From NCBI GenBank assembly GCA_023078555.1, contig CM041197.1, positions 12,299,231-12,363,230 on the forward strand: a stretch of 64,000 nt of DNA, in the 5' to 3' direction. The translations under genes and the position numbers were made by a program. The notes under the pieces were generated by a model. That model ran no database searches and was not told the origin of the DNA. It saw only the letters and a list, made by a program, of their open reading frames with translations. Positions 1-13,000 of this stretch are shown piece by piece. How positions within the stretch are numbered: position 1 is the first letter of the stretch; every line of letters begins with the position of its first letter. The stretch is from Ulva prolifera (Eukaryota > Chlorophyta > Ulvophyceae > Ulvales > Ulvaceae).

Positions 1-3000
1 ATGCAGTGCTGTTCGGAACATGTATAAATGCTAGAAGAGACCAGCTCCTTCGTTTCCATGACAGATGTATGAGGCTACGGAGCATGCGTGTGCTGCTGAG
101 GTGCACCTGTGGGCACTGTAATTTGGATGCGGAAAACGATCGAATCATCAAAATCTGAGGATGCAGTGCTGTTCGGAACATGCATTAATGATAGAATACT
201 CCAGCTCCGTCGTTTCCATGACAGATGTATGAGGCTACGGAGCATGCGTGTGCTGCTGAGGTGCACCTGTGGGCACTGTAATTTAAATACGGAAAACGAT
301 CGAATCATCAAAATCTGAGCATGCGTTGCTGTTCGGAACATGCATAAATGCTAGAATACACCATTTCCGTCGTTTCTGTGACAGATGTATGAGGCTACGG
401 AGCATGCGTGTGCTGCTGAGGTGCACCTGTGGGCACTGTAATTTGGATGCGGAAAACGATCGAATCATCAAAATCTGAGGATGCAGTGCTGTTCGGAACA
501 TGCAGTAATGCTAGAATACTCCAGCTCCGTCGTTTCCATGACAGATGTAAGAGGCTAAGGTGCGTGCGCGTCCTGATGAGGTGCACTAGTGCTGCTGAGG
601 TGCACCTGTGGGCACTGTAATCTGGATGCGGAAAACGATCGAATCATCAAAATCTGAGCATGCAGTGCTGTTCGGAACATGTATAAATGCTAGAAGAGAC
701 CAGCTCCTTCGTTTCCATGACAGATGTATGAGGCTACGGAGCATGCGTGTGCTGCTGAGGTGCACCTGTGGGCACTGTAATTTGTATGCGGAAAACGATC
801 GAATCATCAAAATCTGAGGATGCAGTGCTGTTCGGAACATGCAGTAATGCTAGAATACTCCAGCTCCGTCGTTTCCATGACAGATGTAAGAGGCTAAGGT
901 GCGTGCGCGTCCTGATGAGGTGCACTAGTGCTGCTGAGGTGCACCTGTGGGCACTGTAATCTGGATGCGGAAAACGATCGAATCATCAAAATCTGAGCAT
1001 GCAGTGCTGTTCGGAACATGTATAAATGCTAGAAGAGACCAGCTCCTTCGTTTCCATGACAGATGTATGAGGCTACGGAGCATGCGTGTGCTGCTGAGGT
1101 GCACCTGTGGGCACTGTAATTTGGATGCGGAAAACGATCGAATCATCAAAATCTGAGCATGCGGTGCTGTTCGGAATATGCATAAATGCTAGAATACACC
1201 ATTTCCGTCGTTTCTGTGACAGATGTATGAGGCTACGGAGCATGCGTGTGCTGCTGAGGTGCACCTGTGGGCACTGTAATTTGGATGCGGAAAACGATCG
1301 AATCATCAAAATCTGAGGATGCAGTGCTGTTCGGAACATGCATTAATGCTAGAATACTCCAGCTCCGTCGTTTCCATGACAGATGTAAGAGGCTAAGGTG
1401 CGTGCGCGTCCTGATGAGGTGCACTTGTGCTGCTGAGGTGCACCTGTGGGCACTGTAATTTGGGTGCGGAAAACGATCGAATCATTAAAATCTGAGGATG
1501 CAGTGCTGTTCGGAACATGCATAAATGCTAGAATACACCATTTCCGTCGTTTCTGTGACAGATGTATGAGGCTACGGAGCATGCGTGTGCTGCTGAGGTG
1601 CACCTGTGGGCACTGTAATTTGGATGCGGAAAACGATCGAATCATCAAAATCTGAGCATGCGGTGCTGTTCGGAACATGCATAAATGCTAGAATACACCA
1701 TTTCCGTCGTTTCTGTGACAGATGTATGAGGCTACGGAGCATGCGTGTGCTGCTGAGGTGCACCTGTGGGCACTGTAATTTGGATGCGGAAAACGATCGA
1801 ATCATCAAAATCTGAGGATGCAGTGCTGTTCGGAACATGCATTAATGCTAGAATACTCCAGCTCCGTCGTTTCCATGACAGATGTAAGAGGCTAAGGTGC
1901 GTGCGCGTCCTGATGAGGTGCACTTGTGCTGCTGAGGTGCACCTGTGGGCACTGTAATTTGGGTGCGGAAAACGATCGAATCATTAAAATCTGAGGATGC
2001 AGTGCTGTTCGGAACATGCATAAATGCTAGAATACACCATTTCCGTCGTTTCTGTGACAGATGTATGAGGCTACGGAGCATGCGTGTGCTGCTGAGGTGC
2101 ACCTGTGGGCACTGTAATTTGGATGCGGAAATCGATCGAATCATCAAAATCTGAGGATGCAGTGCTGTTCGGAACATGCATAAATGCTAGAATACACCAT
2201 TTCCGTCGTTTCTGTGACAGATGTATGAGGCTACGGAGCATGCGTGTGCTGCTGAGGTGCACCTGTGGGCACTGTAATTTGGATGCGGAAAACGATCGAA
2301 TCATCAAAATCTGAGGATGCAGTGCTGTTCGGAACATGCATTAATGCTAGAATACTCCAGCTCCGTCGTTTCCATGACAGATGTATGAGGCTACGGAGCA
2401 TGCGTGTGCTGCTGAGGTGCACCTGTGGGCACTGTAATTTGGATACGGAAAACGATCGAATCATCAAAATCTGAGCATGCGTTGCTGTTCGGAACATGCA
2501 TAAATGCTAGAATACTCCAGCTCCGTCGTTTCCATGACAGATGTATGAGGCTACGGAGCATGCGTGTGCTGCTGAGGTGCACCTGTGGGCACTGTAATTT
2601 GGATACGGAAAACGATCGAATCATCAAAATCTGAGCATGCGTTGCTGTTCGGAACATGCATAAATGCTAGAATACACCATTTCCGTCGTTTCTGTGACAG
2701 ATGTATGAGGCTACGGAGCATGCGTGTGCTGCTGAGGTGCACCTGTGGGCACTGTAATTTGGATGCGGAAAACGATCGAATCATCAAAATCTGAGGATGC
2801 AGTGCTGTTCGGAACATGCAGTAATGCTAGAATACTCCAGCTCCGTCGTTTCCATGACAGATGTAAGAGGCTAAGGTGCGTGCGCGTCCTGATGAGGTGC
2901 ACTAGTGCTGCTGAGGTGCACCTGTGGGCACTGTAATCTGGATGCGGAAAACGATCGAATCATCAAAATCTGAGCATGCAGTGCTGTTCGGAACATGTAT

Positions 3001-6000
3001 AAATGCTAGAAGAGACCAGCTCCTTCGTTTCCATGACAGATGTATGAGGCTACGGAGCATGCGTGTGCTGCTGAGGTGCACCTGTGGGCACTGTAATTTG
3101 GATGCGGAAAACGATCGAATCATCAAAATCTGAGGATGCAGTGCTGTTCGGAACATGCATAAATGCTAGAATACACCATTTCCGTCGTTTCTGTGACAGA
3201 TGTATGAGGCTACGGAGCATGCGTGTGCTGCTGAGGTGCACCTGTGGGCACTGTAATTTGGGTGCGGAAAACGATCGAATCATTAAAATCTGAGGATGCA
3301 GTGCTGTTCGGAACATGCATAAATGCTAGAATACACCATTTCCGTCGTTTCTGTGACAGATGTATGAGGCTACGGAGCATGCGTGTGCTGCTGAGGTGCA
3401 CCTGTGGGCACTGTAATTTGGATGCGGAAATCGATCGAATCATCAAAATCTGAGGATGCAGTGCTGTTCGGAACATGCATAAATGCTAGAATACACCATT
3501 TCCGTCGTTTCTGTGACAGATGTATGAGGCTACGGAGCATGCCTGTGCTGCTGAGGTGCACCTGTGGGCACTGTAATTTGGATGCGGAAAACGATCGAAT
3601 CATCAAAATCTGAGGATGCAGTGCTGTTCGGAACATGCATTAATGCTAGAATACTCCAGCTCCGTCGTTTCCATGACAGATGTATGAGGCTACGGAGCAT
3701 GCGTGTGCTGCTGAGGTGCACCTGTGGGCACTGTAATTTGGATACGGAAAACGATCGAATCATCAAAATCTGAGCATGCGTTGCTGTTCGGAACATGCAT
3801 AAATGCTAGAATACACCATTTCCGTCGTTTCTGTGACAGATGTATGAGGCTACGGAGCATGCGTGTGCTGCTGAGGTGCACCTGTGGGCACTGTAATTTG
3901 GATGCGGAAAACGATCGAATCATCAAAATCTGAGGATGCAGTGCTGTTCGGAACATGCAGTAATGCTAGAATACTCCAGCTCCGTCGTTTCCATGACAGA
4001 TGTAAGAGGCTAAGGTGCGTGCGCGTCCTGATGAGGTGCACTAGTGCTGCTGAGGTGCACCTGTGGGCACTGTAATCTGGATGCGGAAAACGATCGAATC
4101 ATCAAAATCTGAGCATGCAGTGCTGTTCGGAACATGTATAAATGCTAGAAGAGACCAGCTCCTTCGTTTCCATGACAGATGTATGAGGCTACGGAGCATG
4201 CGTGTGCTGCTGAGGTGCACCTGTGGGCACTGTAATTTGGATGCGGAAAACGATCGAATCATCAAAATCTGAGGATGCAGTGCTGTTCGGAACATGCATT
4301 AATGCTAGAATACTCCAGCTCCGTCGTTTCCATGACAGATGTATGAGGCTACGGAGCATGCGTGTGCTGCTGAGGTGCACCTGTGGGCACTGTAATTTGG
4401 ATACGGAAAACGATCGAATCATCAAAATCTGAGCATGCGTTGCTGTTCGGAACATGCATAAATGCTAGAATACACCATTTCCGTCGTTTCTGTGACAGAT
4501 GTATGAGGCTACGGAGCATGCGTGTGCTGCTGAGGTGCACCTGTGGGCACTGTAATTTGGATGCGGAAAACGATCGAATCATCAAAATCTGAGGATGCAG
4601 TGCTGTTCGGAACATGCAGTAATGCTAGAATACTCCAGCTCCGTCGTTTCCATGACAGATGTAAGAGGCTAAGGTGCGTGCGCGTCCTGATGAGGTGCAC
4701 TAGTGCTGCTGAGGTGCACCTGTGGGCACTGTAATCTGGATGCGGAAAACGATCGAATCATCAAAATCTGAGCATGCAGTGCTGTTCGGAACATGTATAA
4801 ATGCTAGAAGAGACCAGCTCCTTCGTTTCCATGACAGATGTATGAGGCTACGGAGCATGCGTGTGCTGCTGAGGTGCACCTGTGGGCACTGTAATTTGGA
4901 TGCGGAAAACGATCGAATCATCAAAATCTGAGGATGCAGTGCTGTTCGGAACATGCAGTAATGCTAGAATACTCCAGCTCCGTCTTTTCCATGACAGATG
5001 TAAGAGGCTAAGGTGCGTGCGCGTCCTGATGAGGTGCACTAGTGCTGCTGAGGTGCACCTGTGGGCACTGTAATCTGGATGCGGAAAACGATCGAATCAT
5101 CAAAATCTGAGCATGCAGTGCTGTTCGGAACATGTATAAATGCTAGAAGAGACCAGCTCCTTCGTTTCCATGACAGATGTATGAGGCTACGGAGCATGCG
5201 TGTGCTGCTGAGGTGCACCTGTGGGCACTGTAATTTGGATGCGGAAAACGATCGAATCATCAAAATCTGAGGATGCAGTGCTGTTCGGAACATGCATTAA
5301 TGCTAGAATAATCCAGCTCCGTCGTTTCCATGACAGATGTAAGAGGCTAAGGTGCGTGCGCGTCCTGATGAGGTGCACTAGTGCTGCTGAGGTGCACCTG
5401 TGGGCACTGTAATTTGGGTGCGGAAAACGATCGAATCATTAAAATCTGAGGATGCAGTGCTGTTCGGAACATGCATAAATGCTAGAATACACCATTTCCG
5501 TCGTTTCTGTGACAGATGTATGAGGCTACGGAGCATGCGTGTGCTGCTGAGGTGCACCTGTGGGCACTGTAATTTGGATGCGGAAAACGATCGAATCATC
5601 AAAATCTGAGCATGCGGTGCTGTTCGGAACATGCATAAATGCTAGAATACACCATTTCCGTCGTTTCTGTGACAGATGTATGAGGCTACGGAGCATGCGT
5701 GTGCTGCTGAGGTGCACCTGTGGGCACTGTAATTTGGATGCGGAAAACGATCGAATCATCAAAATCTGAGGATGCAGTGCTGTTCGGAACATGCATTAAT
5801 GCTAGAATACTCCAGCTCCGTCGTTTCCATGACAGATGTATGAGGCTACGGAGCATGCCTGTGCTGCTGAGGTGCACCTGTGGGCACTGTAATTTGGATG
5901 CGGAAAACGATCGAATCATCAAAATCTGAGGATGCAGTGCTGTTCGGAACATGCATTAATGCTAGAATACTCCAGCTCCGTCGTTTCCATGACAGATGTA

Positions 6001-7199
6001 TGAGGCTACGGAGCATGCGTGTGCTGCTGAGGTGCACCTGTGGGCACTGTAATTTGGATACGGAAAACGATCGAATCATCAAAATCTGAGCATGCGTTGC
6101 TGTTCGGAACATGCATAAATGCTAGAATACACCATTTCCGTCGTTTCTGTGACAGATGTATGAGGCTACGGAGCATGCGTGTGCTGCTGAGGTGCACCTG
6201 TGGGCACTGTAATTTGGATGCGGAAAACGATCGAATCATCAAAATCTGAGGATGCAGTGCTGTTCGGAACATGCAGTAATGCTAGAATACTCCAGCTCCG
6301 TCGTTTCCATGACAGATGTAAGAGGCTAAGGTGCGTGCGCGTCCTGATGAGGTGCACTAGTGCTGCTGAGGTGCACCTGTGGGCACTGTAATCTGGATGC
6401 GGAAAACGATCGAATCATCAAAATCTGAGCATGCAGTGCTGTTCGGAACATGTATAAATGCTAGAAGAGACCAGCTCCTTCGTTTCCATGACAGATGTAT
6501 GAGGCTACGGAGCATGCGTGTGCTGCTGAGGTGCACCTGTGGGCACTGTAATTTGGATGCGGAAAACGATCGAATCATCAAAATCTGAGGATGCAGTGCT
6601 GTTCGGAACATGCATTAATGCTAGAATACTCCAGCTCCGTCGTTTCCATGACAGATGTATGAGGCTACGGAGCATGCGTGTGCTGCTGAGGTGCACCTGT
6701 GGGCACTGTAATTTGGATACGGAAAACGATCGAATCATCAAAATCTGAGCATGCGTTGCTGTTCGGAACATGCATAAATGCTAGAATACACCATTTCCGT
6801 CGTTTCTGTGACAGATGTATGAGGCTACGGAGCATGCGTGTGCTGCTGAGGTGCACCTGTGGGCACTGTAATTTGGATGCGGAAAACGATCGAATCATCA
6901 AAATCTGAGGATGCAGTGCTGTTCGGAACATGCAGTAATGCTAGAATACTCCAGCTCCGTCGTTTCCATGACAGATGTAAGAGGCTAAGGTGCGTGCGCG
7001 TCCTGATGAGGTGCACTAGTGCTGCTGAGGTGCACCTGTGGGCACTGTAATCTGGATGCGGAAAACGATCGAATCATCAAAATCTGAGCATGCAGTGCTG
7101 TTCGGAACATGTATAAATGCTAGAAGAGACCAGCTCCTTCGTTTCCATGACAGATGTATGAGGCTACGGAGCATGCGTGTGCTGCTGAGGTGCACCTGT

Positions 7200-10060
7200 G
7201 GGCACTGTAATTGGATGCGGAAAACGATCGAATCATCAAAATCTGAGGATGCAGTGCTGTTCGGAACATGCAGTAATGCTAGAATACTCCAGCTCCGTCG
7301 TTTCCATGACAGATGTAAGAGGCTAAGGTGCGTGCGCGTCCTGATGAGGTGCACTAGTGCTGCTGAGGTGCACCTGTGGGCACTGTAATCTGGATGCGGA
7401 AAACGATCGAATCATCAAAATCTGAGCATGCAGTGCTGTTCGGAACATGTATAAATGCTAGAAGAGACCAGCTCCTTCGTTTCCATGACAGATGTATGAG
7501 GCTACGGAGCATGCGTGTGCTGCTGAGGTGCACCTGTGGGCACTGTAATTTGGATGCGGAAAACGATCGAATCATCAAAATCTGAGGATGCAGTGCTGTT
7601 CGGAACATGCATTAATGCTAGAATAATCCAGCTCCGTCGTTTCCATGACAGATGTAAGAGGCTAAGGTGCGTGCGCGTCCTGATGAGGTGCACTAGTGCT
7701 GCTGAGGTGCACCTGTGGGCACTGTAATTTGGGTGCGGAAAACGATCGAATCATTAAAATCTGAGGATGCAGTGCTGTTCGGAACATGCATAAATGCTAG
7801 AATACACCATTTCCGTCGTTTCTGTGACAGATGTATGAGGCTACGGAGCATGCGTGTGCTGCTGAGGTGCACCTGTGGGCACTGTAATTTGGATGCGGAA
7901 AACGATCGAATCATCAAAATCTGAGCATGCGTGCTGTTCGGAACATGCATAAATGCTAGAATACACCATTTCCGTCGTTTCTGTGACAGATGTATGAGGC
8001 TACGGAGCATGCGTGTGCTGCTGAGGTGCACCTGTGGGCACTGTAATTTGGATGCGGAAAACGATCGAATCATCAAAATCTGAGGATGCAGTGCTGTTCG
8101 GAACATGCATTAATGCTAGAATACTCCAGCTCCGTCGTTTCCATGACAGATGTAAGAGGCTAAGGTGCGTGCGCGTCCTGATGAGGTGCACTGTGCTGCT
8201 GAGGTGCACCTGTGGGCACTGTAATTGGGTGCGGAAAACGATCGAATCATTAAAATCTGAGGATGCAGTGCTGTTCGGAACATGCATAAATGCTAGAATA
8301 CACCATTTCCGTCGTTTCTGAGACAGATGTATGAGGCTACGGAGCATGCGTGTGCTGCTGAGGTGCACCTGTGGGCACTGTAATTTGGGTGCGGAAAACG
8401 ATCGAATCATTAAAATCTGAGGATGCAGTGCTGTTCGGAACATGCATAAATGCTAGAATACACCATTTCCGTCGTTTCTGTGACAGATGTATGAGGCTAC
8501 GGAGCATGCGTGTGCTGCTGAGGTGCACCTGTGGGCACTGTAATTTGGATGCGGAAGTCGATCGAATCATCAAAATCTGAGGATGCAGTGCTGTTCGGAA
8601 CATGCATAAATGCTAGAATACACCATTTCCGTCGTTTCTGTGACAGATGTATGAGGCTACGGAGCATGCGTGTGCTGCTGAGGTGCACCTGTGGGCACTG
8701 TAATTTGGATGCGGAAAACGATCGAATCATCAAAATCTGAGGATGCAGTGCTGTTCGGAACATGCATTAATGCTAGAATACTCCAGCTCCGTCGTTTCCA
8801 TGACAGATGTATGAGGCTACGGAGCATGCGTGTGCTGCTGAGGTGCACCTGTGGGCACTGTAATTTGGATACGGAAAACGATCGAATCATCAAAATCTGA
8901 GCATGCGTTGCTGTTCGGAACATGCATAAATGCTAGAATACACCATTTCCGTCGTTTCTGTGACAGATGTATGAGGCTACGGAGCATGCGTGTGCTGCTG
9001 AGGTGCACCTGTGGGCACTGTAATTTGGATGCGGAAAACGATCGAATCATCAAAATCTGAGGATGCAGTGCTGTTCGGAACATGCAGTAATGCTAGAATA
9101 CTCCAGCTCCGTCGTTTCCATGACAGATGTAAGAGGCTAAGGTGCGTGCGCGTCCTGATGAGGTGCACTAGTGCTGCTGAGGTGCACCTGTGGGCACTGT
9201 AATCTGGATGCGGAAACGATCGAATCATCAAAATCTGAGCATGCAGTGCTGTTCGGAACATGTATAAATGCTAGAAGAGACCAGCTCCTTCGTTTCCATG
9301 ACAGATGTATGAGGCTACGGAGCATGCGTGTGCTGCTGAGGTGCAACCTGTGGGCACTGTAATTTGGATGCGGAAAACGATCGAATCATCAAAATCTGAG
9401 GATGCAGTGCTGTTCGGAACATGCATTAATGATAGAATACTCCAGCTCCGTCGTTTCCATGACAGATGTATGAGGCTACGGAGCATGCGTGTGCTGCTGA
9501 GGTGCACCTGTGGGCACTGTAATTTAAATACGGAAAACGATCGAATCATCAAAATCTGAGCATGCGTTGCTGTTCGGAACATGCATAAATGCTAGAATAC
9601 ACCATTTCCGTCGTTTCTGTGACAGATGTATGAGGCTACGGAGCATGCGTGTGCTGCTGAGGTGCACCTGTGGGCACTGTAATTTGGATGCGGAAAACGA
9701 TCGAATCATCAAAATCTGAGGATGCAGTGCTGTTCGGAACATGCAGTAATGCTAGAATACTCCAGCTCCGTCGTTTCCATGACAGATGTAAGAGGCTAAG
9801 GTGCGTGCGCGTCCTGATGAGGTGCACTAGTGCTGCTGAGGTGCACCTGTGGGCACTGTAATCTGGATGCGGAAAACGATCGAATCATCAAAATCTGAGC
9901 ATGCAGTGCTGTTCGGAACATGTATAAATGCTAGAAGAGACCAGCTCCTTCGTTTCCATGACAGATGTATGAGGCTACGGAGCATGCGTGTGCTGCTGAG
10001 GTGCACCTGTGGGCACTGTAATTTGGATGCGGAAAAACGATCGAATCATCAAAATCTGAG
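7200..10060 (+). repeat. Satellite sub-block with single-base length errors
   Basis: Monomers here show a cluster of one-base length changes that are rare elsewhere: a lost T near 7210, a lost base in GCATGCGTGCTG near 7930, lost bases near 8191 and 8226, GGAAACG for GGAAAACG near 9215, GTGCAACCTG near 9344, and GGAAAAACG near 10033. Several lie in short homopolymers. They could be old mutations or residual assembly errors of long-read sequence; the sequence alone does not decide. Confidence 0.6.
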
Positions 10061-13000
10061 GATGCAGTGCTGTTCGGAACATGCAGTAATGCTAGAATAC
10101 TCCAGCTCCGTCGTTTCCATGACAGATGTAAGAGGCTAAGGTGCGTGCGCGTCCTGATGAGGTGCACTAGTGCTGCTGAGGTGCACCTGTGGGCACTGTA
10201 ATCTGGATGCGGAAAACGATCGAATCATCAAAATCTGAGCATGCAGTGCTGTTCGGAACATGTATAAATGCTAGAAGAGACCAGCTCCTTCGTTTCCATG
10301 ACAGATGTATGAGGCTACGGAGCATGCGTGTGCTGCTGAGGTGCACCTGTGGGCACTGTAATTTGGATGCGGAAAACGATCGAATCATCAAAATCTGAGC
10401 ATGCGGTGCTGTTCGGAATATGCATAAATGCTAGAATACACCATTTCCGTCGTTTCTGTGACAGATGTATGAGGCTACGGAGCATGCGTGTGCTGCTGAG
10501 GTGCACCTGTGGGCACTGTAATTTGGATGCGGAAAACGATCGAATCATCAAAATCTGAGGATGCAGTGCTGTTCGGAACATGCATTAATGCTAGAATACT
10601 CCAGCTCCGTCGTTTCCATGACAGATGTAAGAGGCTAAGGTGCGTGCGCGTCCTGATGAGGTGCACTTGTGCTGCTGAGGTGCACCTGTGGGCACTGTAA
10701 TTTGGGTGCGGAAAACGATCGAATCATTAAAATCTGAGGATGCAGTGCTGTTCGGAACATGCATAAATGCTAGAATACACCATTTCCGTCGTTTCTGTGA
10801 CAGATGTATGAGGCTACGGAGCATGCGTGTGCTGCTGAGGTGCACCTGTGGGCACTGTAATTTGGGTGCGGAAAACGATCGAATCATTAAAATCTGAGGA
10901 TGCAGTGCTGTTCGGAACATGCATAAATGCTAGAATACACCATTTCCGTCGTTTCTGTGACAGATGTATGAGGCTACGGAGCATGCGTGTGCTGCTGAGG
11001 TGCACCTGTGGGCACTGTAATTTGGATGCGGAAATCGATCGAATCATCAAAATCTGAGGATGCAGTGCTGTTCGGAACATGCATAAATGCTAGAATACAC
11101 CATTTCCGTCGTTTCTGTGACAGATGTATGAGGCTACGGAGCATGCGTGTGCTGCTGAGGTGCACCTGTGGGCACTGTAATTTGGATGCGGAAAACGATC
11201 GAATCATCAAAATCTGAGGATGCAGTGCTGTTCGGAACATGCATTAATGCTAGAATACTCCAGCTCCGTCGTTTCCATGACAGATGTATGAGGCTACGGA
11301 GCATGCGTGTGCTGCTGAGGTGCACCTGTGGGCACTGTAATTTGGATACGGAAAACGATCGAATCATCAAAATCTGAGCATGCGTTGCTGTTCGGAACAT
11401 GCATAAATGCTAGAATACACCATTTCCGTCGTTTCTGTGACAGATGTATGAGGCTACGGAGCATGTGTGTGCTGCTGAGGTGCACCTGTGGGCACTGTAA
11501 TCTGGATGCGGAAAACGATCGAATCATCAAAATCTGAGCATGCAGTGCTGTTCGGAACATGTATAAATGCTAGAAGAGACCAGCTCCTTCGTTTCCATGA
11601 CAGATGTATGAGGCTACGGAGCATGCGTGTGCTGCTGAGGTGCACCTGTGGGCACTGTAATTTGGATGCGGAAATCGATCGAATCATCAAAATCTGAGGA
11701 TGCAGTGCTGTTCGGAACATGCATAAATGCTAGAATACACCATTTCCGTCGTTTCTGTGACAGATGTATGAGGCTACGGAGCATGCGTGTGCTGCTGAGG
11801 TGCACCTGTGGGCACTGTAATTTGGATGCGGAAAACGATCGAATCATCAAAATCTGAGGATGCAGTGCTGTTCGGAACATGCATTAATGCTAGAATAATC
11901 CAGCTCCGTCGTTTCCATGACAGATGTAAGAGGCTAAGGTGCGTGCGCGTCCTGATGAGGTGCACTTGTGCTGCTGAGGTGCACCTGTGGGCACTGTAAT
12001 TTGGGTGCGGAAAACGATCGAATCATTAAAATCTGAGCATGCAGTGCTGTTCGGAACATGCATAAATGCTAGAATACACCATTTCCGTCGTTTCTGTGAC
12101 AGATGTATGAGGCTACGGAGCATGCGTGTGCTGCTGAGGTGCACCTGTGGGCACTGTAATTTGGATGCGGAAAACGATCGAATCATCAAAATCTGAGGAT
12201 GCAGTGCTGTTCGGAACATGCATTAATGCTAGAATACTCCAGCTCCGTCGTTTCCATGACAGATGTAAGAGGCTAAGGTGCGTGCGCGTCCTGCTGAGGT
12301 GCACTTGTGCTGCTGAGGTGCACCTGTGGGCACTGTAATCTGGATGCGGAAAACGATCGAATCATCAAAATCTGAGCATGCAGTGCTGTTCGGAACATGT
12401 ATAAATGCTAGAAGAGACCAGCTCCTTCGTTTCCATGACAGATGTATGAGGCTACGGAGCATGCGTGTGCTGCTGAGGTGCACCTGTGGGCACTGTAATT
12501 TGGATGCGGAAAACGATCGAATCATCAAAATCTGAGGATGCAGTGCTGTTCGGAACATGCATAAATGCTAGAATACACCATTTCCGTCGTTTCTGTGACA
12601 GATGTATGAGGCTACGGAGCATGCGTGTGCTGCTGAGGTGCACCTGTGGGCACTGTAATTTGGATGCGGAAAACGATCGAATCATCAAAATCTGAGGATG
12701 CAGTGCTGTTCGGAACATGCATTAATGCTAGAATAATCCAGCTCCGTCGTTTCCATGACAGATGTAAGAGGCTAAGGTGCGTGCGCGTCCTGATGAGGTG
12801 CACTTGTGCTGCTGAGGTGCACCTGTGGGCACTGTAATTTGGGTGCGGAAAACGATCGAATCATTAAAATCTGAGCATGCAGTGCTGTTCGGAACATGCA
12901 TAAATGCTAGAATACACCATTTCCGTCGTTTCTGTGACAGATGTATGAGGCTACGGAGCATGCGTGTGCTGCTGAGGTGCACCTGTGGGCACTGTAATTT

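Noticed and set aside
1..200. CENP-B box in the satellite monomer
   Set aside because: TTCGGAACATGCATAA has the first bases of a CENP-B-like box but lacks the required CGGG half, so no claim is made.
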